Below are positions 9,201 to 16,033 of a stretch of 44,956 nucleotides of DNA, in pieces. The DNA is taken from NCBI RefSeq assembly GCF_000737245.1, contig NZ_JPQU01000048.1:1-44956 (forward strand), in the 5' to 3' direction. The translations under genes and the position numbers were made by a program. The notes under the pieces were generated by a model, which had not been told where the DNA came from, did not search any database, and saw nothing but the letters and a program-made list of their open reading frames with translations. Position 1 is the stretch's first letter; every line of letters begins with the position of its first letter. Source of the DNA: Pseudomonas syringae. GTDB lineage: Bacteria; Pseudomonadota; Gammaproteobacteria; Pseudomonadales; Pseudomonadaceae.

Positions 9201-10229
9201 GACGCGCTCGTATTGAGCGCGGCTGTAACGAGGGTGCAGAGCCGAGAGCTTGATGGAAATGCCCGGGCCTTCATAAATGCCTCGGCCATGGGACGCCTTG
9301 CCGATGGAGTGGATCGCCTGCTCGTAGGAAGCCAGGTATTTCTGGGCGTCATGTTCGGTCAGTGCCGCTTCGCCGAGCATGTCGTAGGAGTAGCGGAAGC
9401 CTTTGGCTTCGAAGCGGCTGGCGTTGGCCAGGGCTTCACCGATGGTCTCACCGGTGACGAACTGCTCGCCCATCAGGCGCATCGCCATGTCCACGCCTTT
9501 GCGGATCATTGGCTCGCCACTCTTGCCGATGATGCGGCTCAGGGAGGAGGTCAGCCCGGCTTCGTTGTGTGTGGCGACCAGTTTGCCGGTCAGCAGCAGG
9601 CCCCAGGTCGCGGCGTTGACGAACAGCGAAGGGCTGTTGCCCAGGTGTGGATGCCAGTTGCCGGTGCTGATCTTGTCGCGGATCAGTGCATCACGCGTGC
9701 CTTTGTCCGGGATGCGCAGCAAGGCTTCGGCCAGGCACATAAGCGCCACGCCTTCCTGAGAGGACAGGGAAAATTCCTGCAGCAGGCCCTGCACGATACC
9801 CGCACGACCACCCGCGCTCTTCTGATTGCGCAGCTTTTCAGCAATCGAGGCGGCCAGCTTGTTGGTGGCTTCGGCCATTGGAGCAGGCAAGCGCGCCTGC
9901 TCGATGAGCATTGGCACCACTTCCGGCTCCGGGCGGCGATAGGCGGCGGTAATGGCCGCACGCAATACCGATTGCGGGAGGATGCTTTCGGCAAACTCCA
10001 GGAAGCACTGATGCACCGCGTCCACCGGCAGATCGCCGTGGTCGTCGCCGTCTTTGGCAGCGCTACCGTTGAGGTCCGAAAGGGTCGCACCACCTTCGAG
10101 TTTTTCCAGGTAATTGAAAATTGCCTGTTTGATAAGCCAGTGCGGAGTCCGGTCAATGGACTGAGCGGCTGCTTTCAATCGCTCGCGGGTCGGGTCGTCG
10201 AGTTTGACACCCAGGGTGGTGGTCGCCAT
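6276..10229 (-). CDS. putA: Trifunctional PutA: repressor, proline dehydrogenase and glutamate-semialdehyde dehydrogenase
   Basis: A 1317-residue membrane-associated flavoenzyme that oxidises proline to glutamate in two steps with substrate channelling and represses put transcription when proline is scarce. Residues ~1-47 form a ribbon-helix-helix DNA-binding domain (TTTLGVKLDDPTRERLKAAA). The proline dehydrogenase barrel contains RLVKGAYWDSEIKRAQ and the substrate-binding arginine pair in LVRRLLENGANTSFVNR. The aldehyde dehydrogenase half has FTGSTEVARLL, the glutamate motif ETGGQNAMIV and catalytic Cys915 in SAGQRCSALR. The length equals that of other pseudomonad PutA proteins. The ATG is preceded by AGGA at 7 nt spacing. 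It is divergent from putP and ends in a strong terminator. Confidence 0.98.
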   Translation of the reverse strand: MATTTLGVKLDDPTRERLKAAAQSIDRTPHWLIKQAIFNYLEKLEGGATLSDLNGSAAKDGDDHGDLPVDAVHQCFLEFAESILPQSVLRAAITAAYRRPEPEVVPMLIEQARLPAPMAEATNKLAASIAEKLRNQKSAGGRAGIVQGLLQEFSLSSQEGVALMCLAEALLRIPDKGTRDALIRDKISTGNWHPHLGNSPSLFVNAATWGLLLTGKLVATHNEAGLTSSLSRIIGKSGEPMIRKGVDMAMRLMGEQFVTGETIGEALANASRFEAKGFRYSYDMLGEAALTEHDAQKYLASYEQAIHSIGKASHGRGIYEGPGISIKLSALHPRYSRAQYERVMEELYPRLLSLTLLAKQYDIGLNIDAEEADRLELSLDLLERLCFEPQLTGWNGIGFVIQAYQKRCPYVIDYVIDLARRSRHRLMIRLVKGAYWDSEIKRAQVEGLEGYPVYTRKVYTDVSYIACARKLLSVPEAIYPQFATHNAHTLSAIYHIAGQNYYPGQYEFQCLHGMGEPLYEQVVGKVADGKLNRPCRVYAPVGTHETLLAYLVRRLLENGANTSFVNRIADQSISIQELVADPVASIERMATQEGGFGLPHPRIPLPRDLYGPERANSSGIDLANEHRLGSLSSALLATAHNNWKAAPMLGCPASEGPSTALLNPSDLRDVVGHVQEASLADVDNALLCALSSGPIWQATPPAERAAILERAADLMEAEIQPLMGLLAREAGKTFANAIAEVREAVDFLRYYAVQARNDFSNDAHRPLGPVVCISPWNFPLAIFSGQVAAALAAGNPVLAKPAEQTPLVAAQAVRILLEAGIPEGVLQLLPGRGETVGARLVGDDRVKGVMFTGSTEVARLLQRNIAGRLDAQGRPIPLIAETGGQNAMIVDSSALTEQVVIDVVSSAFDSAGQRCSALRVLCLQEDSADRVIEMLKGAMAECRLGNPERLSVDIGPVIDAEAKAGIDKHIQGMRDKGRTVYQVAIADSDEMKRGTYVMPTLIELDSFDELQREIFGPVLHVVRYKRRELDQLIGQINASGYGLTLGVHTRIDETIAKVIDNVNAGNVYVNRNIVGAVVGVQPFGGEGLSGTGPKAGGPLYLYRLLSTRPVDAIEQSFVRGDTLTAPDVRMREAMSQPLQALKTWATGNQQPELDQLCSQFAAQSQSGITRLLAGPTGERNSYSILPREHVLCLAEAESDLLIQLAAVLAVGSSAIWPDNALCKPLRARLPKEVQARIKLVADWSKDEVLIDAVLHHGDSDQLREVCEQVAQRAGAIVGVNGLSHGETNVALERLVIERALSVNTAAAGGNASLMTIG

Positions 10230-10298
10230 GTGCTGTCCTCATCGTGCCACTGCAATGTGGCCTTGGTTGTCGGACAAGATTATCGATGCGCCTGTCCG

Positions 10299-10316
10299 GG
10301 TGCAACCGGGTGCAAC
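10299..10316. promoter_or_regulatory. Putative PutA operator pair 1
   Basis: Two TGCAAC hexamers (10301-10306 and 10311-10316), each within GGTGCAACC, are spaced exactly 10 bp, one helical turn, on the putA-proximal side. GTTGCA is the published E. coli PutA consensus. Its use in this Pseudomonas is inferred. Confidence 0.55.
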
Positions 10317-10466
10317 CCTTTTTTGATTGATTATTTTTCTCGCCTGCCAGACGGTTGATTTGCCTGCTGAGCCTGCACAACCGTGGTGCTTGTTGTTCTG
10401 ACGGAAGGGAGTTGATGCTCTGGAACGAGGCGTTCACTCGTCAAAATCCGAAAAAAACGACACGCA

Positions 10467-10499
10467 GGTGCAACTTTTCGTCGGTAAATAGGTTGCACC
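10467..10499. promoter_or_regulatory. Putative PutA operator pair 2 (inverted)
   Basis: GGTGCAAC (10467-10474) and GTTGCACC (10492-10499) form a perfect 8-bp inverted repeat containing two more PutA hexamers, with centres 25 bp apart. It lies in the middle of the divergent region, nearer putP than pair 1. Confidence 0.55.
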
Positions 10500-10684
10500 G
10501 CTCGTGACTTGTTGAATAGGATGCGTCGCAATGTCGCAACCACGATTGAGAATTGCTCCAATAACTGAGGTTTTCAACAGAAAAACCCGGTCCGCATGGC
10601 TGGCTTTTGATCGGACGCAGGTTCGGTACGTCACGAGGTGACGGCAGTTGGCGTTCTATAACAACAATGCCCAGGCGAAATACA

Positions 10685-12175
10685 ATGAGTGTCAGCAATC
10701 CCACCCTGATCACGTTCGTGATTTATATCGCAGCAATGGTTCTGATTGGTCTTATGGCCTATCGCTCGACCAATAACCTCTCTGATTACATTCTTGGCGG
10801 CCGCAGCCTGGGCAGTGTCGTGACGGCATTGTCTGCAGGGGCTTCGGACATGAGTGGCTGGCTCTTGATGGGCTTGCCGGGCGCTATTTATATGTCTGGT
10901 CTCTCAGAGGGCTGGATTGCCATCGGCTTGATCGCTGGCGCTTATCTGAACTGGCTGTTCGTAGCAGGTCGGTTGCGCGTGCAGACCGAGCACAACGGCG
11001 ACGCCCTGACTCTGCCGGACTATTTCACCAGCCGCTTCGAAGACAAAAGCGGTCTGCTGCGGGTGATTTCTGCTGTGGTGATTCTGGTGTTCTTCACTAT
11101 TTACTGTGCGTCAGGAATCGTTGCCGGTGCGCGGCTGTTTGAGAGCACCTTCGGCATGTCGTACGAGACCGCGTTGTGGGCCGGTGCGGCAGCCACTATC
11201 GCGTACACCTTCGTAGGTGGCTTCCTCGCAGTCAGCTGGACCGATACGGTGCAGGCGACGCTGATGATTTTTGCGCTGATCCTTACCCCGATCATCGTGC
11301 TGCTCGCCACGGGTGGTGTCGACGCGACGTTCCTGGCCATCGAAGCCAAGGATCCTGGCAACTTCGACATGTTCAAGAACACCAGCATCATCGGCATCAT
11401 TTCCTTGATGGGCTGGGGTCTGGGTTACTTTGGTCAGCCGCATATCCTGGCGCGTTTCATGGCAGCAGACTCGGTGAAGTCAATTGCCAGCGCGCGACGC
11501 ATTTCCATGACCTGGATGATCCTGTGTCTGGCCGGTACGGTCGCTGCGGGTTTCTTCGGGATTGCCTACTTCTCGGCGCACCCTGATGTGGCCGGGCCGG
11601 TGACTGAAAACCCTGAGCGTGTCTTCATTGAGCTGGCGAAGCTGCTGTTCAACCCATGGGTGACCGGCGTTCTGCTTTCGGCGATTCTTGCCGCAGTCAT
11701 GAGCACCTTGAGCTGCCAGCTGCTGGTGTGCTCCAGCGCCTTGACCGAAGACTTCTACAAAGCATTCCTGCGCAAAAACGCTTCGCAGAAGGAACTGGTC
11801 TGGGTCGGTCGCGCCATGGTGCTGCTGATCGCGATCATCGCCATCATCCTCGCGGCAAACCCGGAAAATCGCGTATTGGGTCTGGTGAGCTATGCCTGGG
11901 CAGGTTTCGGCGCTGCGTTCGGCCCAGTGGTGCTGATCTCGGTATTGTGGAAAGGCATGACCCGCAATGGCGCGCTGGCCGGTGTACTGGTGGGCGCAAT
12001 CACTGTGATTGTCTGGAAGCAACTGGGTATCTGGGGCTTGTACGAAATCATCCCTGGTTTCATCTTCGCCAGCATTGCGATCGTGGTCTTCAGTAGCATC
12101 GGTAAAGGTCCGTCGGCTGGCATGCAGACACGCTTTGAGCTGGCCGAGCAAGAGTTCAAGGCTGCTACGCGCTAA
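10685..12175 (+). CDS. putP: Sodium/proline symporter PutP
   Basis: A 496-residue inner-membrane Na+/proline symporter of the SSS family with about 13 membrane spans. It supplies proline to PutA. Family features include YILGGRSLGSVVTALSAGAS and SDMSGWLLMGLPG in the N-terminal third, the region that in PutP forms the Na+ and proline site, and SWTDTVQATLM further on. The frame is open upstream to 10607, but ATG 10685 starts the typical PutP N-terminus and has AGG about 10 nt upstream. The last 15 codons (RFELAEQEFKAATR and stop) recur as a diverged copy 3 kb downstream (15182-15226). Confidence 0.97.
   Translation: MSVSNPTLITFVIYIAAMVLIGLMAYRSTNNLSDYILGGRSLGSVVTALSAGASDMSGWLLMGLPGAIYMSGLSEGWIAIGLIAGAYLNWLFVAGRLRVQTEHNGDALTLPDYFTSRFEDKSGLLRVISAVVILVFFTIYCASGIVAGARLFESTFGMSYETALWAGAAATIAYTFVGGFLAVSWTDTVQATLMIFALILTPIIVLLATGGVDATFLAIEAKDPGNFDMFKNTSIIGIISLMGWGLGYFGQPHILARFMAADSVKSIASARRISMTWMILCLAGTVAAGFFGIAYFSAHPDVAGPVTENPERVFIELAKLLFNPWVTGVLLSAILAAVMSTLSCQLLVCSSALTEDFYKAFLRKNASQKELVWVGRAMVLLIAIIAIILAANPENRVLGLVSYAWAGFGAAFGPVVLISVLWKGMTRNGALAGVLVGAITVIVWKQLGIWGLYEIIPGFIFASIAIVVFSSIGKGPSAGMQTRFELAEQEFKAATR
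12131..12175 (+). repeat. Left copy of flanking direct repeat (putP 3' end)
   Basis: The last 45 nt of putP, encoding RFELAEQEFKAATR-stop, match 15182-15226 at 40 of 45 positions. Weaker similarity continues past the stop (ACCTGTGGG at the far end). The two copies bracket the PAAR/toxin cassette. Confidence 0.85.
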
Positions 12176-12204
12176 GTGAGCATCTATACCTGTGGGGGGC
12201 TCTG

Positions 12205-12292
12205 TTGGAGTGAGGCTTGCCCGCGAATCAGACGACGCGGTTAGCCAGATGTACCGCGTCATCGTTTTTTTGCGGGCAAGCCTCGCTCCTAC
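12205..12292. repeat. REPIN, class B variant
   Basis: Inverted arms read GAGTGAGGCTTGCCCGCGAA and TTGCGGGCAAGCCTCGCTCC, diverged from the class B core. They lie just downstream of putP. Confidence 0.8.
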
Positions 12293-12325
12293 GGGTCCGG
12301 TGTTTTTCCAGACACACCCGGCCCG

Positions 12326-12410
12326 GTAGGAGCGCACCGAGGTTACGAGGCCCGCGATGGCGGTCTGCCTGACCCACCGCCATCGCTGCCTCGCATTGCT
12401 TGTGAGCTCC
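12326..12410. repeat. Degenerate REPIN with altered arm
   Basis: The left arm starts GTAGGAGCGC and ends CCCGCGATGGCGG as in class B, but the central GCTTG is replaced by ACCGAGGTTACGAGG. The right arm (CCGCCATCGC to GAGCTCC) is a decayed reverse complement. Together with the preceding REPIN it accounts for the first half of the gap between putP and the PAAR-like gene. Confidence 0.6.
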
Positions 12411-12627
12411 GGGATCGTATTTCCCAACTGGATCAGGCTGTGTTTTGCTTCAAGGGTTGTAGGTAGAAATATCTCAATGCAAGCGACTCAGGAAGTTTCC
12501 TTCGGCCTTTGCGGATTATCCCTACATAGTCCTTCCTGGCTTTTGTTTATCGTCTTACCGCCTCGTCGTAGATGCCTCTTTTCAGGGCAATTGCGGCGCG
12601 CGTATCTCGTTAAATCAGAATGTCAGG
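12411..12627. other. Upstream region of the effector cassette
   Basis: No gene is supported here. The region leads into the PAAR-like gene and presumably carries the cassette promoter. I could not pick a confident promoter motif. Confidence 0.4.
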
Positions 12628-13122
12628 ATGATGAATATGAAAGGATCGCAGCAAGCCCCTTATACCAACGAAGCCTCGTCAGAGCTTCTCAGCACTCTTG
12701 ATAAATCGCCCTTCACTGATCGGCAGCTTGCTGAATTCAGCGAAGAGGCTGTGGCGCTCATTCGCCAGCAACAGGTTCATCGCAAGGCCCATCCTGCTGT
12801 TGCTATTTTTCGGCTAGCGACCGATGGCAGCGAAACCCGTGACGGTGGCGTGATCCAGCAGGGGACCACACCGTTAGAGATCACCCTGGAAAACGGTCAA
12901 TGCGTGCGCGTGGCTCGGGTCGGGGATTGCGCCAAATATCCCGATGGCAGCACAGCGCAGATCATGACGGGGGCGGGTCAGGATAATGACCATTTAGCAT
13001 TGGTTGGCAGTCTGCTCAGCAATGGCGACCAGATCATCAATACGCCGCAAGCCATAGGTATGTTCGTGCTGCATGACGGCATATCCATGAAGGATGATTT
13101 TCTACCTGTGGTGGAGGGATGA
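12628..13122 (+). CDS. PAAR-like protein preceding a toxin (probable T6SS tip/adaptor)
   Basis: A protein of 164 residues from ATG 12628. In-frame ATG 12637 has the better ribosome site (AGGA, 8 nt spacing) and may be the real start. Residues ~85-150 resemble the PAAR-like repeats found in pseudomonad effector loci: ITLENGQCVRVARVGD, YPDGSTAQIMTGAG, LALVGSLLSNGDQIINTPQ. The N-terminal ~70 residues are charged and helical with no signal peptide. It is 3 bp upstream of the PAAR-toxin gene, so the two are almost certainly co-transcribed. The likely role is to cap or load the type VI spike or to chaperone the effector. The family match is from memory of similar loci and is moderately sure. Confidence 0.6.
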   Translation: MMNMKGSQQAPYTNEASSELLSTLDKSPFTDRQLAEFSEEAVALIRQQQVHRKAHPAVAIFRLATDGSETRDGGVIQQGTTPLEITLENGQCVRVARVGDCAKYPDGSTAQIMTGAGQDNDHLALVGSLLSNGDQIINTPQAIGMFVLHDGISMKDDFLPVVEG

Positions 13123-13125
13123 GCC

Positions 13126-14232
13126 ATGGTGCGCTCCACAGCTCAAGGAATAGGAAAAGGTCTAGACGGTGACAAGACAACCACCGGCGCGGTGTGTATT
13201 ACCAGCCTGCCCGAGGCAACCAATGGAGGTCGCGGGATTTTGCGACTCGGCGATGTAACCACTCCCTGCCCGAAATGCGGGAAGGCCGGTGAAATCGTCG
13301 GCAACCTGATGCCTACCATGAAATACAACGGGATTCCGGTCGCCATGGATGGCGCGGAAATCCTCTGCGGCTGCCCACCCGGCAGCAACCGACTGGAAGC
13401 TCCCGTTGAAGGGCCGCAGGTATCCAGAGCAATGGCCGCGCCAATCAGGCCTCCGGCGACAAATGCTCAACCAGCCAACCCTTGGGTTTCGGATAAAATC
13501 GCCGCTTCATTCAACCTGCCCGGGTCTGAAACTCAAGGGGTGGTCTGTAATCACCCCGATCAATTGCACGAACCGGCGCGCTACATCGCCGAGGAAATGA
13601 ACCGGAACCTGAGTCACCCGGTTGTCTCGAAAATAAAAACACTGCTCAGCTATGACCCTATTGAAGAACAACGCCAATGGTTGGCACAGCCCTGGTATAG
13701 CAAAATCGGCAGAGTTCCCGACTTCCATGGCATAGCGCTGGGCAAGCAAGCGGCCGCAGCTGTGTTGTGGGCGAAGATGGTTGGGCAGGATCAAGAGTGG
13801 GATCATAAGCCGAAGTTAATTATTAGATTTAATGGTGCCGCTTGGCACAAATATGGACGACACACTTATTTCTACGATATTTGGTCCAATGTTCACTATG
13901 GCTATATTGGTGTTGCCTGCGGGTTCTCCGAGGACTGGTTATTTGATGGGGCAGGTCTAGAGCAGATCGGCTCTGACAGTGTCAGAAAAATAAAGAAGTG
14001 GCGTGAGCGGCCGGGTCCTCGCCGCTCTGAAGGCGTTGAGGGCTGGCGAGCATGGGATGACCCACCTGATCGAATCTCAATCGCTATCGGTATTAAGCTC
14101 TATCGGCGATATTCCACTGGAGGGCTTACGTCACCAATCCTCGTGGAGGAGGTCTTGGCAGTACCTTTGGCTGATTGGGGAAGTGCCGTTGAGGTACACG
14201 ATTGCTATAAAACAAAGTTGGCGGTTACATGA
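13126..14232 (+). CDS. PAAR-domain effector with polymorphic toxin type 44 C-terminus
   Basis: A 368-residue specialised type VI effector. Residues ~14-90 are a PAAR domain: RLGDVTTPCPKCG, a GNLMPTMKYNGIPVAMDG turn, and ILCGCPPGS, with cysteines 48, 51, 81 and 83 suited to metal at the spike tip. A proline-rich linker (~103-120) leads to a C-terminal domain (~230-335) resembling polymorphic toxin type 44: IWSNVHYGYIG (His257), CGFSED, DGAGLEQIG and AWDDPPDRISIAIGIKLY (Asp311-Asp312). The family was computationally predicted to be a nuclease, but the location of the immunity proteins raises doubt. The C-terminal part is AT-rich compared with its surroundings, as expected for a transferred tip. 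The stop codon overlaps the next start (ATGA). Confidence 0.75.
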   Translation: MVRSTAQGIGKGLDGDKTTTGAVCITSLPEATNGGRGILRLGDVTTPCPKCGKAGEIVGNLMPTMKYNGIPVAMDGAEILCGCPPGSNRLEAPVEGPQVSRAMAAPIRPPATNAQPANPWVSDKIAASFNLPGSETQGVVCNHPDQLHEPARYIAEEMNRNLSHPVVSKIKTLLSYDPIEEQRQWLAQPWYSKIGRVPDFHGIALGKQAAAAVLWAKMVGQDQEWDHKPKLIIRFNGAAWHKYGRHTYFYDIWSNVHYGYIGVACGFSEDWLFDGAGLEQIGSDSVRKIKKWRERPGPRRSEGVEGWRAWDDPPDRISIAIGIKLYRRYSTGGLTSPILVEEVLAVPLADWGSAVEVHDCYKTKLAVT

Positions 14233-14633
14233 AGTTTCTGGGTAAGTTAATCGGGGTGCTTTACATTATTTGGGTTGTTTGGACCACGGCAACCCCCACG
14301 GCTACGCTGCATTTCCCGGAAACCGCCATAGGCGAAATTCGCTACCAGTGGAACGCACGCCATAGGATTTTTCGAGGGGAGCTTTATCCCGGCGAAAGAG
14401 TGACTGACTGGGGTGACATATTTCCGAAAGAGGACTTTTTCATGGTCGTCGATTGGTGGGCTGATGGTGGAAGAAGGCAATGTGTCAAGGTCATCCCGAA
14501 ATGGTACGGCACTGATATCTATCTGGATGCCAATGGCCAACTTGACCAAAGTCCTGAAGGCGGTACTGATCTGGATCGGGTTATGCACTGCACAAACCGG
14601 CCCGAGGAAAATATCACTTGCAGGCCTTGTTAA
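14229..14633 (+). CDS. Probable immunity protein 1 (membrane-anchored, periplasmic domain)
   Basis: A 134-residue protein starting at the ATGA overlap with the toxin gene, so translationally coupled. Residues ~4-22 (LGKLIGVLYIIWVVWTTA) form an uncleaved signal anchor. The remainder is soluble, with RYQWNARHRIFRG, VVDWW, CVKVIPKWYGTDIYLD and HCTNRPEENITCRPC. The four cysteines suggest disulfides and therefore a periplasmic location. I do not recognise a named family. Position directly after a polymorphic toxin makes immunity the best guess. The following gene is a paralogue. Confidence 0.7.
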   Translation: MKFLGKLIGVLYIIWVVWTTATPTATLHFPETAIGEIRYQWNARHRIFRGELYPGERVTDWGDIFPKEDFFMVVDWWADGGRRQCVKVIPKWYGTDIYLDANGQLDQSPEGGTDLDRVMHCTNRPEENITCRPC

Positions 14634-14649
14634 CTAAAGGAAGGGCAAT

Positions 14650-15078
14650 ATGAGGTGGCTGGCTAGGCTATTTATTGCCCTGTTTTTTCTTTTGACGGTC
14701 TGGTTTGTCGCGATGCCTAGAGCCACTCTTAATTTTCCAGCAGACGGGGTTGGTGAGGTCGGCTACCAATGGAATACGCGGAACCGAATCTATCGAGGTG
14801 ACATGCTTTCAGGTGGTCGGGCTACTGAACCAGGTGAATTAATACCCAGAGAAGATTTCTATACGGTGGTCGATTGGTGGATCAATAGTGAATATAGAGG
14901 GTGTGTAAAGGTCATCCCGAAGTGGTACGGCACCGATATCTATCTAGATGCCGACGGCAATCTTGACCTGAGCTCTGAGGGCGGCACTGATCTGGATCGG
15001 GTTATGCACTGTACTAACCGGCCCGAGGAAAATATCACTTGCAGGCCTTGTTCGCTAAATACACTGGTTCCCGATTGA
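14650..15078 (+). CDS. Probable immunity protein 2 (paralogue of the preceding gene)
   Basis: A 142-residue paralogue of the preceding protein, 16 bp downstream with AGGAAGG as ribosome site. It has the same N-terminal anchor (ARLFIALFFLLTVWFVA) and the shared motifs GYQWNTRNRIYRG, VVDWW, CVKVIPKWYGTDIYLD and HCTNRPEENITCRPC. The 3' halves of the two genes are almost identical in DNA, while the 5' halves differ strongly. Loss of the in-frame TAA adds eight residues (SLNTLVPD). It may give immunity to a related toxin allele or be an orphan immunity gene kept after toxin replacement. Confidence 0.7.
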   Translation: MRWLARLFIALFFLLTVWFVAMPRATLNFPADGVGEVGYQWNTRNRIYRGDMLSGGRATEPGELIPREDFYTVVDWWINSEYRGCVKVIPKWYGTDIYLDADGNLDLSSEGGTDLDRVMHCTNRPEENITCRPCSLNTLVPD

Positions 15079-15241
15079 TTGCTGGGCGCTGGTTTCCAAC
15101 GGGTGCTGGTGGGTCGGGGTGTGCGAGTGACCGCGAAGCGGTCGTGAAAAATGCGGACTCACCATTGCAGAAAAGTCGTTCCGCTTTGATCTGGCAGAGC
15201 AGGAGTTCAAGGCTGCTACCCGGTAAATCAACCTATAACCT
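15079..15241. other. Cassette right junction with putP 3' remnant
   Basis: After the second immunity gene, a small hairpin (GACCGC-GAA-GCGGTC, 15129-15143) is followed by sequence joining the putP remnant. The remnant's frame stays open backwards through KSFRFDLAEQEF, but no start is expected. Confidence 0.6.
15182..15226 (+). pseudogene. Second, diverged copy of the putP 3' end
   Basis: These 45 nt encode RFDLAEQEFKAATR-stop. They differ from the intact putP end at five positions, giving only one amino-acid change (Glu to Asp), so the copy diverged under protein selection and not as a decaying duplicate. This is the right copy of the repeat flanking the effector cassette. Confidence 0.85.
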
Positions 15242-15331
15242 GTGGGACCGGCTTTAGCCGGGAAGGGGCCAGTACATCCGCGACATATTTGTTGACTGGA
15301 GTGCTGCCTTCCCGGCTAAAGCCGGTCCCAC
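15242..15331. repeat. REPIN, class A (ACCGGCTTTAGCCGG core)
   Basis: Perfect inverted arms at 15242-15265 and 15308-15331. It lies between the putP remnant and the alginate lyase gene. Confidence 0.9.
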
Positions 15332-15361
15332 GTCCCGCCGAGTCAAGCAGTGCCTGGTCTA

Positions 15362-16033
15362 TCAGGTCCTGTTGTGGTCAATATCCAGCTTATAGAAGGT
15401 GGCCTTGCCGCCTTCGTTGCTGTAGCCGCTATTGTCCTGCACATAAACCCCTGCCTTGAAGTACAGCGGCTTGTCACGCCAGGTTGCGCTGATCGGAGTG
15501 CTCCAGTTTTTGCCTCGGGCGCTGACGCTCAGTTCGCCACCAGGGCTCAAGTGGATGATGTAATTGAATCGCTCGTTGAGCGGCACACCTTCCGCGACCT
15601 GAATCACTCGACTTTCCTTGTCATCAAAGCGATTGCGCACTTTGGCCACGATGTTTCCGTTGTGCGTGGCTTCTTTATATTGGTACTCGACCTTGAGCAT
15701 GGGCTCGGTGCTGTCATAGGCATGAATCTGGCCGATGACGATCTTGCCTGACGAGGGCACTTGATTGACTTCCAGGGTGGCATTGAGAAAGTTGTCCGCG
15801 TCCGGATACATCCAGTTATGCAAGGTGCCATCGGCCCAGGTTTCTCGCAGTTCACTGCGGGGGAATTTGGCGTTGGCGGTGCGTGACCCGGTCACCGGCG
15901 ACCAAAAAAAGATGTGCCCGGATTCAGAGCGAAAGTACTTGCCGTCATAGCCTTTGACCAGCGCAGAGGTCTCGATGGTTTTGGGGGGCGAACCCACAGG
16001 AATGCTCAGATTCCAAGATGCCATGTCTACCAT
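15362..16033 (-). CDS. Polysaccharide lyase family 7 (alginate lyase)
   Basis: A 223-residue PL7 alginate lyase that should cleave alginate by beta-elimination. All three family signatures are present: RSELRE, QIHA (the Gln and His of the active site) and YFKAGVYVQ near the C-terminus. The length is that of a single catalytic domain. No signal peptide is visible at either possible start (16033 or ATG 16024, MASWNLSIP), so the enzyme appears cytoplasmic or released by lysis. It is divergent from the REC-PAS-GGDEF-EAL gene. Confidence 0.9.
   Translation of the reverse strand: MVDMASWNLSIPVGSPPKTIETSALVKGYDGKYFRSESGHIFFWSPVTGSRTANAKFPRSELRETWADGTLHNWMYPDADNFLNATLEVNQVPSSGKIVIGQIHAYDSTEPMLKVEYQYKEATHNGNIVAKVRNRFDDKESRVIQVAEGVPLNERFNYIIHLSPGGELSVSARGKNWSTPISATWRDKPLYFKAGVYVQDNSGYSNEGGKATFYKLDIDHNRT

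Larger units (their letters stand above)
10230..10684. promoter_or_regulatory. putA-putP divergent control region
   Basis: A 455-bp divergent intergenic region without a convincing gene. It holds four GTTGCA/TGCAAC hexamers (annotated separately) and must contain the promoters for both put genes. No REP element is present, unlike most gaps in this window. Confidence 0.7.

Noticed and set aside
9150..10358. 402-codon plus-strand frame across the putA 5' end
   Set aside because: Antisense shadow of putA extending into the control region; no ribosome site or family resemblance.
11480..12427. 315-codon minus-strand frame opposite putP
   Set aside because: Shadow of putP and the following REPIN; rich in residues typical of antisense translation.
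12357..12701. Plus-strand 114-codon frame upstream of the PAAR-like gene
   Set aside because: It begins inside a degenerate REPIN, overlaps the real gene in another frame and shows no protein-like pattern.
15129..15143. Hairpin GACCGC-GAA-GCGGTC as terminator of the effector cassette
   Set aside because: Stem only 6 bp and followed by GTGAAAAATG without a U-run; left as an unassigned hairpin.
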